Source: Bacillus_BD sp963765265 | GTDB taxonomy: Bacteria > Bacillota > Bacilli > Bacillales > Cytobacillaceae | DNA: 64,000 nucleotides | NCBI GenBank assembly: GCA_963765265.1 | Contig: CAVXVN010000005.1 | Location: 62,001-126,000 of the forward strand | Direction of reading: 5' to 3' | Part shown: piece by piece, positions 47,974 to 57,272 of the stretch | How the letters are laid out: each line of letters opens with the position of its first letter | Position numbering within the stretch: position 1 is the first letter of the stretch | Notes under the pieces: generated by a model | What the model was told of the DNA's origin: nothing | The model's input: the letters and a program-made list of their open reading frames with translations, nothing else | The model's database searches: none | Made by a program: the position numbers and the translations under genes

Positions 47974-50835
47974 ATGGCAATAGATAAACTGATTGTTAAG
48001 GGTGCACGAGCTCATAACTTAAAAAATATAGATGTCACAATTCCGAGAGATAAACTTGTTGTGATTACAGGACTTTCCGGTTCAGGAAAGTCTTCGCTTG
48101 CCTTTGATACGATTTATGCAGAAGGGCAACGGAGATATGTAGAATCCCTTTCTGCCTATGCACGTCAATTTCTCGGACAAATGGAAAAACCAGATGTAGA
48201 TTTGATTGAAGGTCTCTCACCGGCGATTGCAATCGATCAAAAAACAACTAGTAATAACCCTCGATCAACAGTCGGAACCGTAACGGAAATTTATGATTAT
48301 TTCCGTTTGCTTTTTTCAAGAGTCGGCCATCCCATCTGTCCAACTCATGGAATTGAAATTTCGTCGCAAACGATTGAGCAAATGGTTGATCGGATCATGA
48401 CTTATCCTGAACGAACAAAAATTCAGGTGCTTGCCCCTATTATTTCAGGAAAAAAAGGGGCTCATGTCAAAGTTCTTGAAGATATTAAAAAACAAGGATA
48501 TGTACGTGTCCGCGTTGATGGGGATATGTATGATTTAGGTGAAGACATTGAACTTAATAAAAACAAAAAGCATTCCATTGAAGTAGTCGTTGACCGAATC
48601 GTTGTAAAAGAGGAAGTTACGGCAAGGTTGGCAGATTCCTTTGAAGTGGCCTTAAAACTTGGAGGAGGACGGGTGTTGATTGATGTGATCGATCAAGAAG
48701 AACTTCTTTTTAGTGAACATCATTCTTGTCCAATTTGTGGTTTTTCCATTGACTCTCTTGAACCGCGGATGTTTTCCTTTAACAATCCATTTGGGGCATG
48801 CCCGGATTGTGATGGACTGGGAGCAAAGAAAATTGTTGACATAAATTTGGTTATTCCGGATAAGAATTTAACACTGAGCCAAAATGCGATTGTTCCATGG
48901 GAAGGGAAGATGTCTAAATACTATCCGCAATTATTAGAGTGTATATGTACTCATTATGGAATTGACATGGATATCCCTGTTAAAGATATCCCTGAACACC
49001 ATATGAATAAAATATTATATGGTTCGGATAAAGAAAAAATTCTATTTCGTTATGAAAATGACTATGGGCAAGTTCGTGAAAATTCAGTTGAGTTTGAGGG
49101 GGTACTTCGCAATATTGAACGTCGATATCGCGATTCCACTTCAGATTTTATTCGTGAGGTAATGGAAAAGTATATGGCTGAACAACCTTGTAAAACCTGT
49201 AAAGGGTACCGATTAAGCAAGGAAGCATTGGCTGTTAAGATTGTTGGAAAGCATATTGGTGAAGTGACGGAGTTTTCGATTGAAAAAGGATTGGAATTTT
49301 TTAAGAACCTCACATTATCAGAAAAAGAAACACAAATCGCCCAATTGATTCTTCGTGAGATTGACGAACGACTTAAATTTCTTGTGAACGTTGGGCTTGA
49401 TTATATCACTTTAAATCGTTCAGCAGGGACATTGTCTGGCGGTGAAGCACAACGGATTCGCTTGGCAACTCAAATCGGATCTCGTTTAACAGGTGTGCTT
49501 TATATTTTAGATGAGCCATCAATCGGACTGCATCAGCGCGACAATGAACTCCTTATTGGATCCTTACAAAATATGCGTGATATTGGAAATACGCTTATTG
49601 TCGTTGAACATGATGAAGACACGATGATGTCAGCTGATTATCTCATTGATGTAGGACCAGGGGCAGGTGTTCACGGTGGTCAAATTATGTCTGCTGGTAC
49701 ACCAGAAGAAGTAATGGCCGATCCGAATTCCTTAACAGGTCAATATTTATCAGGGAAAAAGTTTATCCCACTGCCACTTGAAAGAAGAAAACCAGATGGT
49801 CGTTTTGTGGAGGTCAAGGGAGCAAAGGAAAATAATTTAAAAAATATCAATGTGAAGTTTCCTTTAGGAAGTTTTATTGCTGTGACCGGTGTATCAGGTT
49901 CTGGTAAAAGTACGTTAGTCAATGGGATTTTACAAAAGGTTTTAGCACATAAACTCAATCGGGCAAGAACCCTTCCTGGTGCCCATCGTTCCGTTACAGG
50001 TTTAGAACATTTAGAAAAGGTTATCGACATTGACCAAACGCCAATCGGAAGAACACCAAGGTCTAATCCAGCTACCTATACGGGTGTATTTGATGACATT
50101 CGAGATGTGTTTGCGAAAACAAATGAGTCTAAAGTACGTGGCTACCAAAAAGGTCGTTTTAGTTTTAATGTGAAAGGCGGACGTTGTGAAGCCTGCAGAG
50201 GGGACGGAATCATCAAAATTGAAATGCACTTTTTACCGGATGTGTATGTTCCTTGTGAAGTTTGCCATGGAAAGCGATATAATCGTGAAACCCTTGAAGT
50301 GAAATATAAAGGAAAAAGTATTTCCGAGATTTTAGAAATGACCGTTGAGGATGCTGTGCCATTCTTTGAACATCACCCAAAAATAAACCGTAAATTACAG
50401 ACTCTATTTGATGTGGGTCTTGGCTATGTCACCCTTGGACAACCGGCCACCACTTTATCTGGCGGTGAAGCGCAACGGGTCAAATTAGCTGCGGAACTAC
50501 ATCGTCGATCCAATGGACGTACATTCTATATTTTAGATGAACCAACTACTGGATTACATGTTGATGATATTTCTAGATTATTGGTTGTTTTAAAAAGATT
50601 AGTTGAAAATGGTGATACGGTACTAGTCATCGAGCATAATTTAGATGTGATCAAAACGGCCGATTATCTTATTGACTTAGGTCCAGAAGGAGGGGAAAGA
50701 GGTGGAATGATTATTGCCACTGGAACTCCTGAAGAAGTAGCCGAAATACCTGGATCGTATACAGGGAAGTATTTAAAACCCATTTTAGAGCGGGATCGTG
50801 AACGAGCCTTGAATCAAATAAGTGTCACGAATTAG
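47974..50835 (+). CDS. uvrA: Excinuclease ABC subunit A
   Basis: A 953-residue UvrA, the damage sensor of excision repair. It has two ABC modules: Walker A GLSGSGKSS (about 31) and GVSGSGKST (about 640), each with an LSGGEAQR signature. Zinc fingers are SCPICGFSI ... CPDCDGLG and RCEACRGDG ... CEVCHGKRY. ATG follows GGATGACA. Length and motif order are normal. It ends without a clear terminator 118 bp before yvlB, which has its own promoter. Confidence 0.98.
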   Translation: MAIDKLIVKGARAHNLKNIDVTIPRDKLVVITGLSGSGKSSLAFDTIYAEGQRRYVESLSAYARQFLGQMEKPDVDLIEGLSPAIAIDQKTTSNNPRSTVGTVTEIYDYFRLLFSRVGHPICPTHGIEISSQTIEQMVDRIMTYPERTKIQVLAPIISGKKGAHVKVLEDIKKQGYVRVRVDGDMYDLGEDIELNKNKKHSIEVVVDRIVVKEEVTARLADSFEVALKLGGGRVLIDVIDQEELLFSEHHSCPICGFSIDSLEPRMFSFNNPFGACPDCDGLGAKKIVDINLVIPDKNLTLSQNAIVPWEGKMSKYYPQLLECICTHYGIDMDIPVKDIPEHHMNKILYGSDKEKILFRYENDYGQVRENSVEFEGVLRNIERRYRDSTSDFIREVMEKYMAEQPCKTCKGYRLSKEALAVKIVGKHIGEVTEFSIEKGLEFFKNLTLSEKETQIAQLILREIDERLKFLVNVGLDYITLNRSAGTLSGGEAQRIRLATQIGSRLTGVLYILDEPSIGLHQRDNELLIGSLQNMRDIGNTLIVVEHDEDTMMSADYLIDVGPGAGVHGGQIMSAGTPEEVMADPNSLTGQYLSGKKFIPLPLERRKPDGRFVEVKGAKENNLKNINVKFPLGSFIAVTGVSGSGKSTLVNGILQKVLAHKLNRARTLPGAHRSVTGLEHLEKVIDIDQTPIGRTPRSNPATYTGVFDDIRDVFAKTNESKVRGYQKGRFSFNVKGGRCEACRGDGIIKIEMHFLPDVYVPCEVCHGKRYNRETLEVKYKGKSISEILEMTVEDAVPFFEHHPKINRKLQTLFDVGLGYVTLGQPATTLSGGEAQRVKLAAELHRRSNGRTFYILDEPTTGLHVDDISRLLVVLKRLVENGDTVLVIEHNLDVIKTADYLIDLGPEGGERGGMIIATGTPEEVAEIPGSYTGKYLKPILERDRERALNQISVTN

Positions 50836-50889
50836 CCTTTTTAGAATTCCAAGTAACCCTTTAATCGCATTTCCATCTTCTGAATTAAA

Positions 50890-50915
50890 TGAAACTTGTA
50901 GGCGATAAGATCGTA
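50890..50915 (+). promoter_or_regulatory. Sigma-W promoter of yvlB
   Basis: TGAAAC, 16-base spacer, CGTA: an exact match to the sigma-W consensus, 39 bp before the yvlB start. Sigma-W responds to envelope stress; the B. subtilis yvlABCD operon is in its regulon. Confidence 0.85.
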
Positions 50916-50953
50916 ATACTATTAGGTAGTTCTTTTAACAAGGAGGAGTTACG

Positions 50954-52057
50954 ATGAAGGAAGAACGTAAACGGATTTTAGACATGGTTCAAGAAGGTAA
51001 GTTAACCGTTGATGAAGCCCTCATATTGCTTGAAGAACTGGAGAAATCAAGCAAAGTAATGGAAGAAAAGCATGAGCAGCTTGTAAAGGATCTATCAACT
51101 GTTGTTCAGTTTGAAGAAAGCAAAAAGGAAAAGAGTACACAGGATCAGTTTCAGTCAACAAAAGATCGAATTTTTGATTTTGTAGATGCGGCAGTTAAAA
51201 AATTGAAAGAACTAGACTTAGATTTGAATTTTGGTAAGCATCTGGACCTCTCGCATATTTTTCAGCAAAGCGATGCGAACGTTAAACAAATCGATATTGA
51301 TATAGCGAATGGGAATGTCACTGTCATACCATGGGATCAAAATGATATTCGTGTGGAGTGTTCGGCACAGGTTTATCGATTTGACACAATGGAAGAAGCC
51401 AAAAAGAATTTTCTAAAAGAGGTTTCTTTCGAAGTTGAAGGGGATATTCTTCGTTTTTCAACTAGGCAAAAGTGGATTAAATTAGAAACGGTGATCTATG
51501 TTCCAGATAAAGAATATGACAAAGTGAACATTCGCTTGTTTAATGGAGGAATCGGAGGAGCCAATCTAACAGTTAAACAATTTAAAATGAAAACAGCGAA
51601 TGGGAAAATAGCTTTAGATAATATGGATTGTGAAATGGTTGAGGTTGAGACAGCGAATGGCGCGATTCAATTAAAACAATGTAAGATCGGTAACCTAGAC
51701 GCTGAAACCTTAAATGGCGCCATCTTTGTAGATGGTGATTTCCGTAAAGCGGAGTTACAATCGTTTAACGGTCATATTCATTGTAAATTGGATGGGGCAC
51801 GTTGTGAAGTGCTTGAAGCAAAAGCAACAACCGGTGGCATTGATATTGATTTACCGGAATTCGTGACGGTGAATGGAAAATTAAAGTCAAATTTAGGGAA
51901 TTTTACGGTTGATTTAGAAGGAATCCAAATTGTTGAGGAAAAAAACGAATTCATGCAGAAGACGTTTAGCTTCAAATCAATAAAAGATTCTCAATCTGTT
52001 ATTCATTTGCTGGCTGATACAAAAACGGGTTCCATTGGAATTCGTAAAGCGTTGTAG
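50954..52057 (+). CDS. yvlB: DUF4097 beta-solenoid protein, YvlB family
   Basis: A 367-residue protein. A short helical N-terminal domain (about 1-35, SHOCT-like, VQEGKLTVDEALILLEELE) and a coiled stretch precede a DUF4097 right-handed beta structure (about 110-365) with repeated NGxI turns (TANGKIALDN, TANGAIQL, LNGAIFVDG, FNGHIHCK). B. subtilis YvlB is its homologue. The family takes part in envelope-stress responses; the molecular role is not settled. It begins after a sigma-W promoter and AAGGAGG. yvlD follows at 107 bp. Confidence 0.88.
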   Translation: MKEERKRILDMVQEGKLTVDEALILLEELEKSSKVMEEKHEQLVKDLSTVVQFEESKKEKSTQDQFQSTKDRIFDFVDAAVKKLKELDLDLNFGKHLDLSHIFQQSDANVKQIDIDIANGNVTVIPWDQNDIRVECSAQVYRFDTMEEAKKNFLKEVSFEVEGDILRFSTRQKWIKLETVIYVPDKEYDKVNIRLFNGGIGGANLTVKQFKMKTANGKIALDNMDCEMVEVETANGAIQLKQCKIGNLDAETLNGAIFVDGDFRKAELQSFNGHIHCKLDGARCEVLEAKATTGGIDIDLPEFVTVNGKLKSNLGNFTVDLEGIQIVEEKNEFMQKTFSFKSIKDSQSVIHLLADTKTGSIGIRKAL

Positions 52058-52164
52058 AGTCAACTCCTCCCGAGATTATTTTCGTGATGCTGCAAAATTT
52101 AGCGACCTGCTGCATCTGAGGCGGAGCAAGACGTTGTACTTTTACATGTAAGGAGGTGTAGTCA

Positions 52165-52530
52165 ATGAGATGGGTGCTTGGCATTATGATTAATGCGATT
52201 CTTTTTATGGCCCTTGCTGGTTTTTTAAAAGAATCTTTATATATTGAGAGTTTTATGGCCGCACTTGGAGCGAGTTTCGTATTATCGATTTTAAATATAC
52301 TTGTAAAGCCCATCCTCATTATTTTAACGCTTCCTGTTACGGTTTTCACTTTAGGTCTATTTCTATTCGTGGTCAATGCCGTTACCTTGTTATTAACAGA
52401 CCAGATTATGGGGAGTTCCTTTGAAATTGATAGCTTTGGAATAGCCTTACTCATATCGGTGATTATGTCTATTTTCAATGCGATTATTCAAAACCAATTC
52501 ATGCCAAAGAGCAAGAAAAAACAAAAATAA
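52165..52530 (+). CDS. yvlD: Phage holin family 4 membrane protein YvlD
   Basis: A 121-residue membrane protein with four hydrophobic helices and the motif LNILVKPILIILTLPVTVFTLGLF. It is the YvlD family, called holin-4 by fold only. ATG has AAGGAGGTG upstream. In B. subtilis yvlC (PspC-like) lies between yvlB and yvlD; here it is absent. Probably co-transcribed with yvlB from the sigma-W promoter; a terminator follows. Confidence 0.88.
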   Translation: MRWVLGIMINAILFMALAGFLKESLYIESFMAALGASFVLSILNILVKPILIILTLPVTVFTLGLFLFVVNAVTLLLTDQIMGSSFEIDSFGIALLISVIMSIFNAIIQNQFMPKSKKKQK

Positions 52531-52543
52531 TTGTTATTTTTTA

Positions 52544-52592
52544 AAAAGCTAACAAGGAGCCGTTAAACCGCTCTATTGTTAGCTTTATTTAT
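52544..52592 (+). terminator. Terminator of yvlB-yvlD
   Basis: AAAGCTAACAA pairs with TTGTTAGCTTT, with an inner GGAGC/GCTCT pairing, and T-rich sequence follows. Confidence 0.85.
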
Positions 52593-52755
52593 GTTTACCT
52601 TTTTTTCGAGGGAATATATCGTACTCCTGAGAACAGATTCTAATTTGGTTCTTCTTAAAAAAATGATAAAATCGTCTAAGAACTGAAAATGTCATTTTCT
52701 TTGGTCTATTCAATTCTGACCTATGAACATATAGAATTTAAAAGGAGGAGTATAC

Positions 52756-53691
52756 TTGGTTAAAGTACGCACTAAAGATATAATTGAAAAGTTTGGACTC
52801 GAGTTGATAAGCGGGGAAGAGGGGATTAATCGTCCGATTACAATAAGTGATATATCAAGGCCTGGGATTGAATTGGCTGGTTTCTTTGATTATTATCCAG
52901 CAGATCGAATTCAAATGATTGGTATGACGGAACTCACTTTTGCTGAAAAACTATCAGCCCATGATCGTGCCATTCGCTTGGAAAGGCTTTGTACAGACGT
53001 TACCCCAGGGATTATTATTACAAGAGATTTGCCCATTCCGTTCGAACTGATCGAAGCATCTGAGAGGGAATCTGTACCACTTATGCGTACGAAACAAAAG
53101 ACTACTCGGTTTTCTGGCCAATTAACGAACTTTCTTGAAAGTAAGCTGGCACCCACGACAGCCATCCATGGAGTTCTTGTTGATGTCTATGGAGTTGGGG
53201 TATTAATAACAGGTCAAAGCGGTGTGGGTAAAAGTGAAACCGCCCTAGAACTTGTGAAACGTGGACATCGGCTTGTGGCAGATGATTGTGTAGAAATTCG
53301 CCAAGAAGATGAGGATACTTTAGTAGGTACTTCTCCTGGGTTGATCGAACATTTACTGGAAATACGCGGGTTAGGGATTATCGATGTGATGACATTATTT
53401 GGTGCGGGTGCCGTTGTTAGTCATAAAAAAATTACTCTCGTGATTCATCTGGAAAATTGGGATCAAACGAAGCAATACGATCGCCTCGGACTAGATGAAG
53501 AAAAGATGAAAATAATTGATACACAAGTGACGAAAATTACGATACCCGTTCGTCCTGGCCGTAACTTAGCGGTTATTTTAGAGGTAGCAGCCATGAATTT
53601 TCGTTTAAAACGGATGGGTGTGAATGCGGCAGAAACGTTCACCAATCGATTATCGGAAGTCATTGATGAAGGCAATGAAGAAGATCAATAG
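52756..53691 (+). CDS. hprK: HPr kinase/phosphorylase
   Basis: A 311-residue bifunctional enzyme that phosphorylates HPr on Ser46 with ATP and removes it with phosphate, controlling carbon catabolite repression. The P-loop is GQSGVGKSE (about 154-162), the catalytic motif HRLVADDCVEI, and the signature LEIRGLGIIDVMTLFGAGAV; the C-terminal MNFRLKRMGVNAAE is typical. The TTG start has AAAGGAGG seven bases upstream. It heads the hprK-lgt-yvoD-ppaX-yvoF group, conserved in Bacillus; PpaX supplies phosphate-balance to the same pathway by hydrolysing pyrophosphate. Confidence 0.97.
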   Translation: MVKVRTKDIIEKFGLELISGEEGINRPITISDISRPGIELAGFFDYYPADRIQMIGMTELTFAEKLSAHDRAIRLERLCTDVTPGIIITRDLPIPFELIEASERESVPLMRTKQKTTRFSGQLTNFLESKLAPTTAIHGVLVDVYGVGVLITGQSGVGKSETALELVKRGHRLVADDCVEIRQEDEDTLVGTSPGLIEHLLEIRGLGIIDVMTLFGAGAVVSHKKITLVIHLENWDQTKQYDRLGLDEEKMKIIDTQVTKITIPVRPGRNLAVILEVAAMNFRLKRMGVNAAETFTNRLSEVIDEGNEEDQ

Positions 53692-53809
53692 TTTCATTGA
53701 CCGCTGACCCCCAAAGGAGTAGAGTTTTCTTGAAATCAGTTAGAGTTTAGATTAAGTGACTGTAAAATGAAAAAGAAATTCTTAAGAAGAATTTAGAGGA
53801 GTAGAGAGA

Positions 53810-54652
53810 ATGGAAGAAACGATACAGCCGATTGATCCTATAGCGATCGCACTTGGACCTCTTCAGGTTCATTGGTATGGAGTCATCATAGGTTTAGCTA
53901 TTATCCTTGCATTATATATTGCCGTAAGAGAAACAGAGAAGCGAGGGCTTGATAAGGACGTCTTTATGGATTTAATGTTATGGGCCATTCCGATTGCCAT
54001 TTTGTCCGCAAGGCTTTACTATGTCATATTTGAATGGAACTATTATTCACAAAATCCAGGCGAAATCATTGCCATCTGGAATGGTGGGCTTGCGATTCAC
54101 GGGGCATTAATTGGAGGAGTTATCACTGCGATTGTATTTACGAAGAAAAAGCAAGTTTCCTTTTGGCAGTTAGTAGATATTGCGGCCCCAAGTATTATTT
54201 TAGGGCAAGCGATTGGAAGATGGGGGAATTTTATCAATCAAGAAGCACACGGTGGTGAGGTTACACGTGCTTTCCTTGAAAACTTGCAGTTGCCTGAATT
54301 TATCATTAATCAAATGTATATAAATGGAGCCTATTATCACCCTACTTTTTTATATGAGTCGATTTGGAATTTCATTGGCTTTGTTTTGTTAATACTCTTA
54401 CGAAGAGTCAACTTGCGACGTGGGGAAATGTTCCTTTCTTATGTAATTTGGTATTCCGTTGGACGCTTCTTCATTGAGGGAATGAGGACCGATAGCTTAA
54501 TGTTGACTGAGAGTCTCCGTATGGCACAAACGATTTCGGCTTTTCTTATTATTGCTGCAGTGGTCGTTCTACTATATAGACGGGCGAAGGGATACTCAAA
54601 CATTCGATATTTAGATAAAGAAGTTGCAAAAAAAGGCTCAAAACGAAAATGA
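53810..54652 (+). CDS. lgt: Prolipoprotein diacylglyceryl transferase
   Basis: A 280-residue membrane enzyme that attaches diacylglycerol from phosphatidylglycerol to the lipobox cysteine, needed for CccB-type lipoproteins. Seven helices; motifs HWYGVIIGLA, GGLAIHGALIGG (with the essential His), GRWGNFINQEAHGGE (Lgt signature) and the Arg in RRGEMF. ATG has AGAGGAG upstream. The element at 54656 separates lgt from yvoD. Confidence 0.97.
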   Translation: MEETIQPIDPIAIALGPLQVHWYGVIIGLAIILALYIAVRETEKRGLDKDVFMDLMLWAIPIAILSARLYYVIFEWNYYSQNPGEIIAIWNGGLAIHGALIGGVITAIVFTKKKQVSFWQLVDIAAPSIILGQAIGRWGNFINQEAHGGEVTRAFLENLQLPEFIINQMYINGAYYHPTFLYESIWNFIGFVLLILLRRVNLRRGEMFLSYVIWYSVGRFFIEGMRTDSLMLTESLRMAQTISAFLIIAAVVVLLYRRAKGYSNIRYLDKEVAKKGSKRK

Positions 54653-54655
54653 TTT

Positions 54656-54905
54656 AACTTCATTCAGCAGATGTCCTCCACTTCTAAAGTTAAGGGATGA
54701 ATGCAAATTGTACTTCGATTCAGTGGGGGTTCAAACCCCGGCTGAATGAAGTTAAGCCTCCGGCGAGTCTTGCGATTTTTTAAGGGTAATTTTCCACGCT
54801 CAGAACGCCACATCCTGTGGCTTTCGCCTGACTAGGACGTCCTGTCCGTCGTCGAGCGAGCTCGAGAAAAATCCGGACGCAAATTCGACGGGCGAATTTG
54901 ATTAG
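54656..54905 (+). repeat. Palindromic element A, longest copy
   Basis: Core 54656-54755: AACTTCATTCAGCAG at the left, GCTGAATGAAGTT at the right, with CCACTTCTAAAGTT and GGGGGTTCAAACCCC between. The tail contains CCTCCGGCG, two small hairpins CCAC-ATCCT-GTGG and GGAC-GTCCT-GTCC, CGAGCGAGC and GGACGCAAATTCG. The hairpins share the loop RTCCT with the one in element B while their stems differ and remain paired. No ORF. It starts 4 bp after the lgt stop. Confidence 0.72.
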
Positions 54906-54958
54906 GATAGTACGATTCATTTTCGAGCTATCATGACTATTGCAAAGGGAGACCTGAA

Positions 54959-55912
54959 ATGATCGATACTATTAAAAGAGGACTTATCGTTGGCCTGAAA
55001 GTAACCTGGACATTGGGGAAAATTATTTTTCCGATCACGTTCATTATTGCTTTCCTTCAACATACGCCAGTGCTGCCCTGGATTATTGAAAAAATGGCTC
55101 CTTTTATGAGCATATTTGGTTTATCAGGGGATGCAGCGATTCCACTCGTGCTTGGGAATTTCCTCAATTTATATGCTGCCATTGGCTCCATTTTGACGCT
55201 TGATTTAACTGTAAAGGAAGTATTTATTATTGCGGTAATGCTTTCTTTTTCACACGCCTTGTTGATGGAGTCCAGTGTAGCCATCAAAACGGGTGTAAAA
55301 CTTTGGATTGTGCTTGTTGTTCGACTTGGCTTGGCGGTTAGCTCAGCCATTGTGATCAATTTGGTATGGCAGGGTGGATCAGAACCGGCTCCGTATAGTG
55401 TGGGGGCAGCCTCAGTTCAAAATGAAATTATAACAGGTTGGTTTCCAATCATCTTGGATGCTTTACAACAGGCGACCCTGGGAATTGCCCGTCTAGCGAT
55501 GTTTGTGATCCCTATAATGGTGGGAATTCAAATATTAAAAGACAAGAAATGGCTTGATGTATTTTCGAAATGGATGTCACCGATCACACGATTTCTTGGA
55601 TTGAATGAAAATACGGCCACGACACTTGCGGCAGGTATGGTATTTGGGCTTGCCTATGGCTCGGGAGTTATGATACAAGCGGTCAAAGAGGATGGAGTCA
55701 GCAAGAAAGATTTAACCTTAGCGTTTATCTTTCTTTGTACTTGCCATGCAGTCTTTGAGGACACACTTATTTTTCTCACAGTCGGAATCTCAGTGCTTCC
55801 CATTTTGGCCATTCGATTAGGAATTGCGATTATTTTAACAGCCTCGATATCATTTATATGGAATAAGGTGGATATAGCAAAGGGAAAGGAAGTCACAACT
55901 TATGGACAATAA
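54959..55912 (+). CDS. yvoD: YvoD, nucleoside recognition (Gate) domain membrane protein
   Basis: A 317-residue membrane protein of the nucleoside recognition/Gate domain family with about eight helices. The domain, shared with FeoB and SpmA/B, occurs twice (PFMSIFGLSGDAAIPLVLGNFLN and WMSPITRFLGLNENTATTL). B. subtilis YvoD is at the same place. Substrate unknown. ATG has AAAGGGAGA upstream. Overlaps ppaX by 11 bp. Confidence 0.86.
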   Translation: MIDTIKRGLIVGLKVTWTLGKIIFPITFIIAFLQHTPVLPWIIEKMAPFMSIFGLSGDAAIPLVLGNFLNLYAAIGSILTLDLTVKEVFIIAVMLSFSHALLMESSVAIKTGVKLWIVLVVRLGLAVSSAIVINLVWQGGSEPAPYSVGAASVQNEIITGWFPIILDALQQATLGIARLAMFVIPIMVGIQILKDKKWLDVFSKWMSPITRFLGLNENTATTLAAGMVFGLAYGSGVMIQAVKEDGVSKKDLTLAFIFLCTCHAVFEDTLIFLTVGISVLPILAIRLGIAIILTASISFIWNKVDIAKGKEVTTYGQ

Positions 55913-56549
55913 GATTACAACACTATTATTTGATTTAGATGGAACACTGGTTAATACAAATGAATTAATTATTCAATCGTTCATGCATACGCTTGGACAT
56001 TATTATCCTGGTCGTTTTAAACAGGAAGATCTAATCCCCTTTATGGGACCAGCCCTTGAAGAAAGCTTTTCTTCCGTTGACCCGGAAAGAACAGAAGAAA
56101 TGGTGCAAATGTATATTGCGTTTAATAGAGAGAACCACGATCGGTTTGTCACCGAATTTGCTGGTGTGTATGAAGCGGTTAAAGAGTTGAAGGAACAAGG
56201 TTATAAACTAGGTGTTGTGACGACAAAAAGGGCTGAAATTGTCGCGTTGGGGCTTAAATTAACCAAACTTGAACCGTTTTTTGAGACCGTTGTGACGTTC
56301 GATGATGTAACCAAATTAAAACCAGATCCTGAACCTGTCTATAAAGCCCTTGAGTTCTTTGGTTCTCGTCCAGAAGAGGCCATGATGATCGGGGATAATT
56401 CTCATGATATTCTAGCAGGGAAAAATGCAGGGACCCAAACAGTAGGTGTAGCTTGGTCCCTAAAGGGAAAGGACTTTTTAATGCGTTATGAACCTGATTA
56501 TATGTTAGATACTATGGATGATTTGCTTCAAATTTTAGGAGTGAAATAA
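55902..56549 (+). CDS. ppaX: Pyrophosphatase PpaX, HAD family
   Basis: A 215-residue HAD-type phosphatase that hydrolyses the pyrophosphate made by HPr kinase/phosphorylase. Motif I DLDGTLVNTN (nucleophile Asp at about 11), motif II VVTTKR, motif III KPDPEP and motif IV MIGDNSHDI are intact. A helical cap lies at about 20-85. It overlaps yvoD and is part of the hprK cluster. ATG 55902 fits B. subtilis PpaX length. Confidence 0.94.
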   Translation: MDNKITTLLFDLDGTLVNTNELIIQSFMHTLGHYYPGRFKQEDLIPFMGPALEESFSSVDPERTEEMVQMYIAFNRENHDRFVTEFAGVYEAVKELKEQGYKLGVVTTKRAEIVALGLKLTKLEPFFETVVTFDDVTKLKPDPEPVYKALEFFGSRPEEAMMIGDNSHDILAGKNAGTQTVGVAWSLKGKDFLMRYEPDYMLDTMDDLLQILGVK

Positions 56550-56552
56550 AGC

Positions 56553-57056
56553 GTGAGAAAAACGGATCGCTATCCCGTTGAGGGAGCTAATTCACTTTGG
56601 CATGTTTATAAAACAGTGCCTTTTTGGAAGGTTATTAGGAATTTTGTCGTCATTCAATTCGCTCGCTACAGTCCCTTCATTGGCCTGAAAAATTGGCTGT
56701 TCCGGACTTTTTTACGGATGAAAATTGGGGAACAAACGTCTTTTGCTCTTATGGTCATGCTAGATATTATGTTTCCAGAGAAAATTAGTGTCGGGCGAAA
56801 TACCGTTATTGGTTATAACACGACGATCTTAGCCCACGAATATTTAATTAAGGAATATCGTCTTGGTGACGTAAAGATTGGCAGTGAAGTAATGATTGGG
56901 GCGAATACGACCATTCTTCCTGGTGTAACGATTGGGGATGGAGCCGTTGTTTCTGCGGGTACTCTAGTCCATAAAGATGTACCGGCGGGTGCCTTTGTTG
57001 GTGGAAATCCAATGAGAGTGATTAGAGAAGATGTTCAAGAAATTCTTGGGAAGTAG
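56553..57056 (+). CDS. yvoF: YvoF, left-handed beta-helix acyltransferase
   Basis: A 167-residue hexapeptide-repeat acetyltransferase. A helical N-terminal part (about 1-60) is followed by beta-helix repeats (VGRNTVIGYNTTIL, IGSEVMIGANTTILPGVTIGDGAVVSAGTLV) with the catalytic-type His in ILAHEYL. Relatives acetylate sugars or maltose/galactoside; the substrate here is unknown. GTG start inside the end of ppaX region, 3 bp after its stop, with AGGAG upstream. It ends before a terminator and the his promoter. Confidence 0.87.
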   Translation: MRKTDRYPVEGANSLWHVYKTVPFWKVIRNFVVIQFARYSPFIGLKNWLFRTFLRMKIGEQTSFALMVMLDIMFPEKISVGRNTVIGYNTTILAHEYLIKEYRLGDVKIGSEVMIGANTTILPGVTIGDGAVVSAGTLVHKDVPAGAFVGGNPMRVIREDVQEILGK

Positions 57057-57130
57057 AAGTTTGTTTCCCATTCGCAACTAACACGTTTTGCCATTAAGTA
57101 ATAGAATTAATAAACACTGATACACCGATC

Positions 57131-57171
57131 AAGGTGACAGAAGCCTGAATGGTGACTGTTACCTTTTTTTT
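57131..57171 (+). terminator. Terminator of the hprK cluster
   Basis: AAGGTGACAG pairs with CTGTTACCTT (one G.U pair) around a 15-base loop; eight T follow. Confidence 0.88.
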
Positions 57172-57183
57172 ATACGCTTCTAC

Positions 57184-57213
57184 TTGACAAAGAATAACGG
57201 GGAGCGATACAAT
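57184..57213 (+). promoter_or_regulatory. Promoter of the histidine operon
   Basis: TTGACA, 18-base spacer, TACAAT, about 60 bp before hisZ. No T-box or attenuator is visible in the short leader. Confidence 0.75.
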
Positions 57214-57272
57214 AACTTCATCTTACTAATACATTAGCGAACTAAAGTAAAATAAAATGGGGTGCCTTAAGA

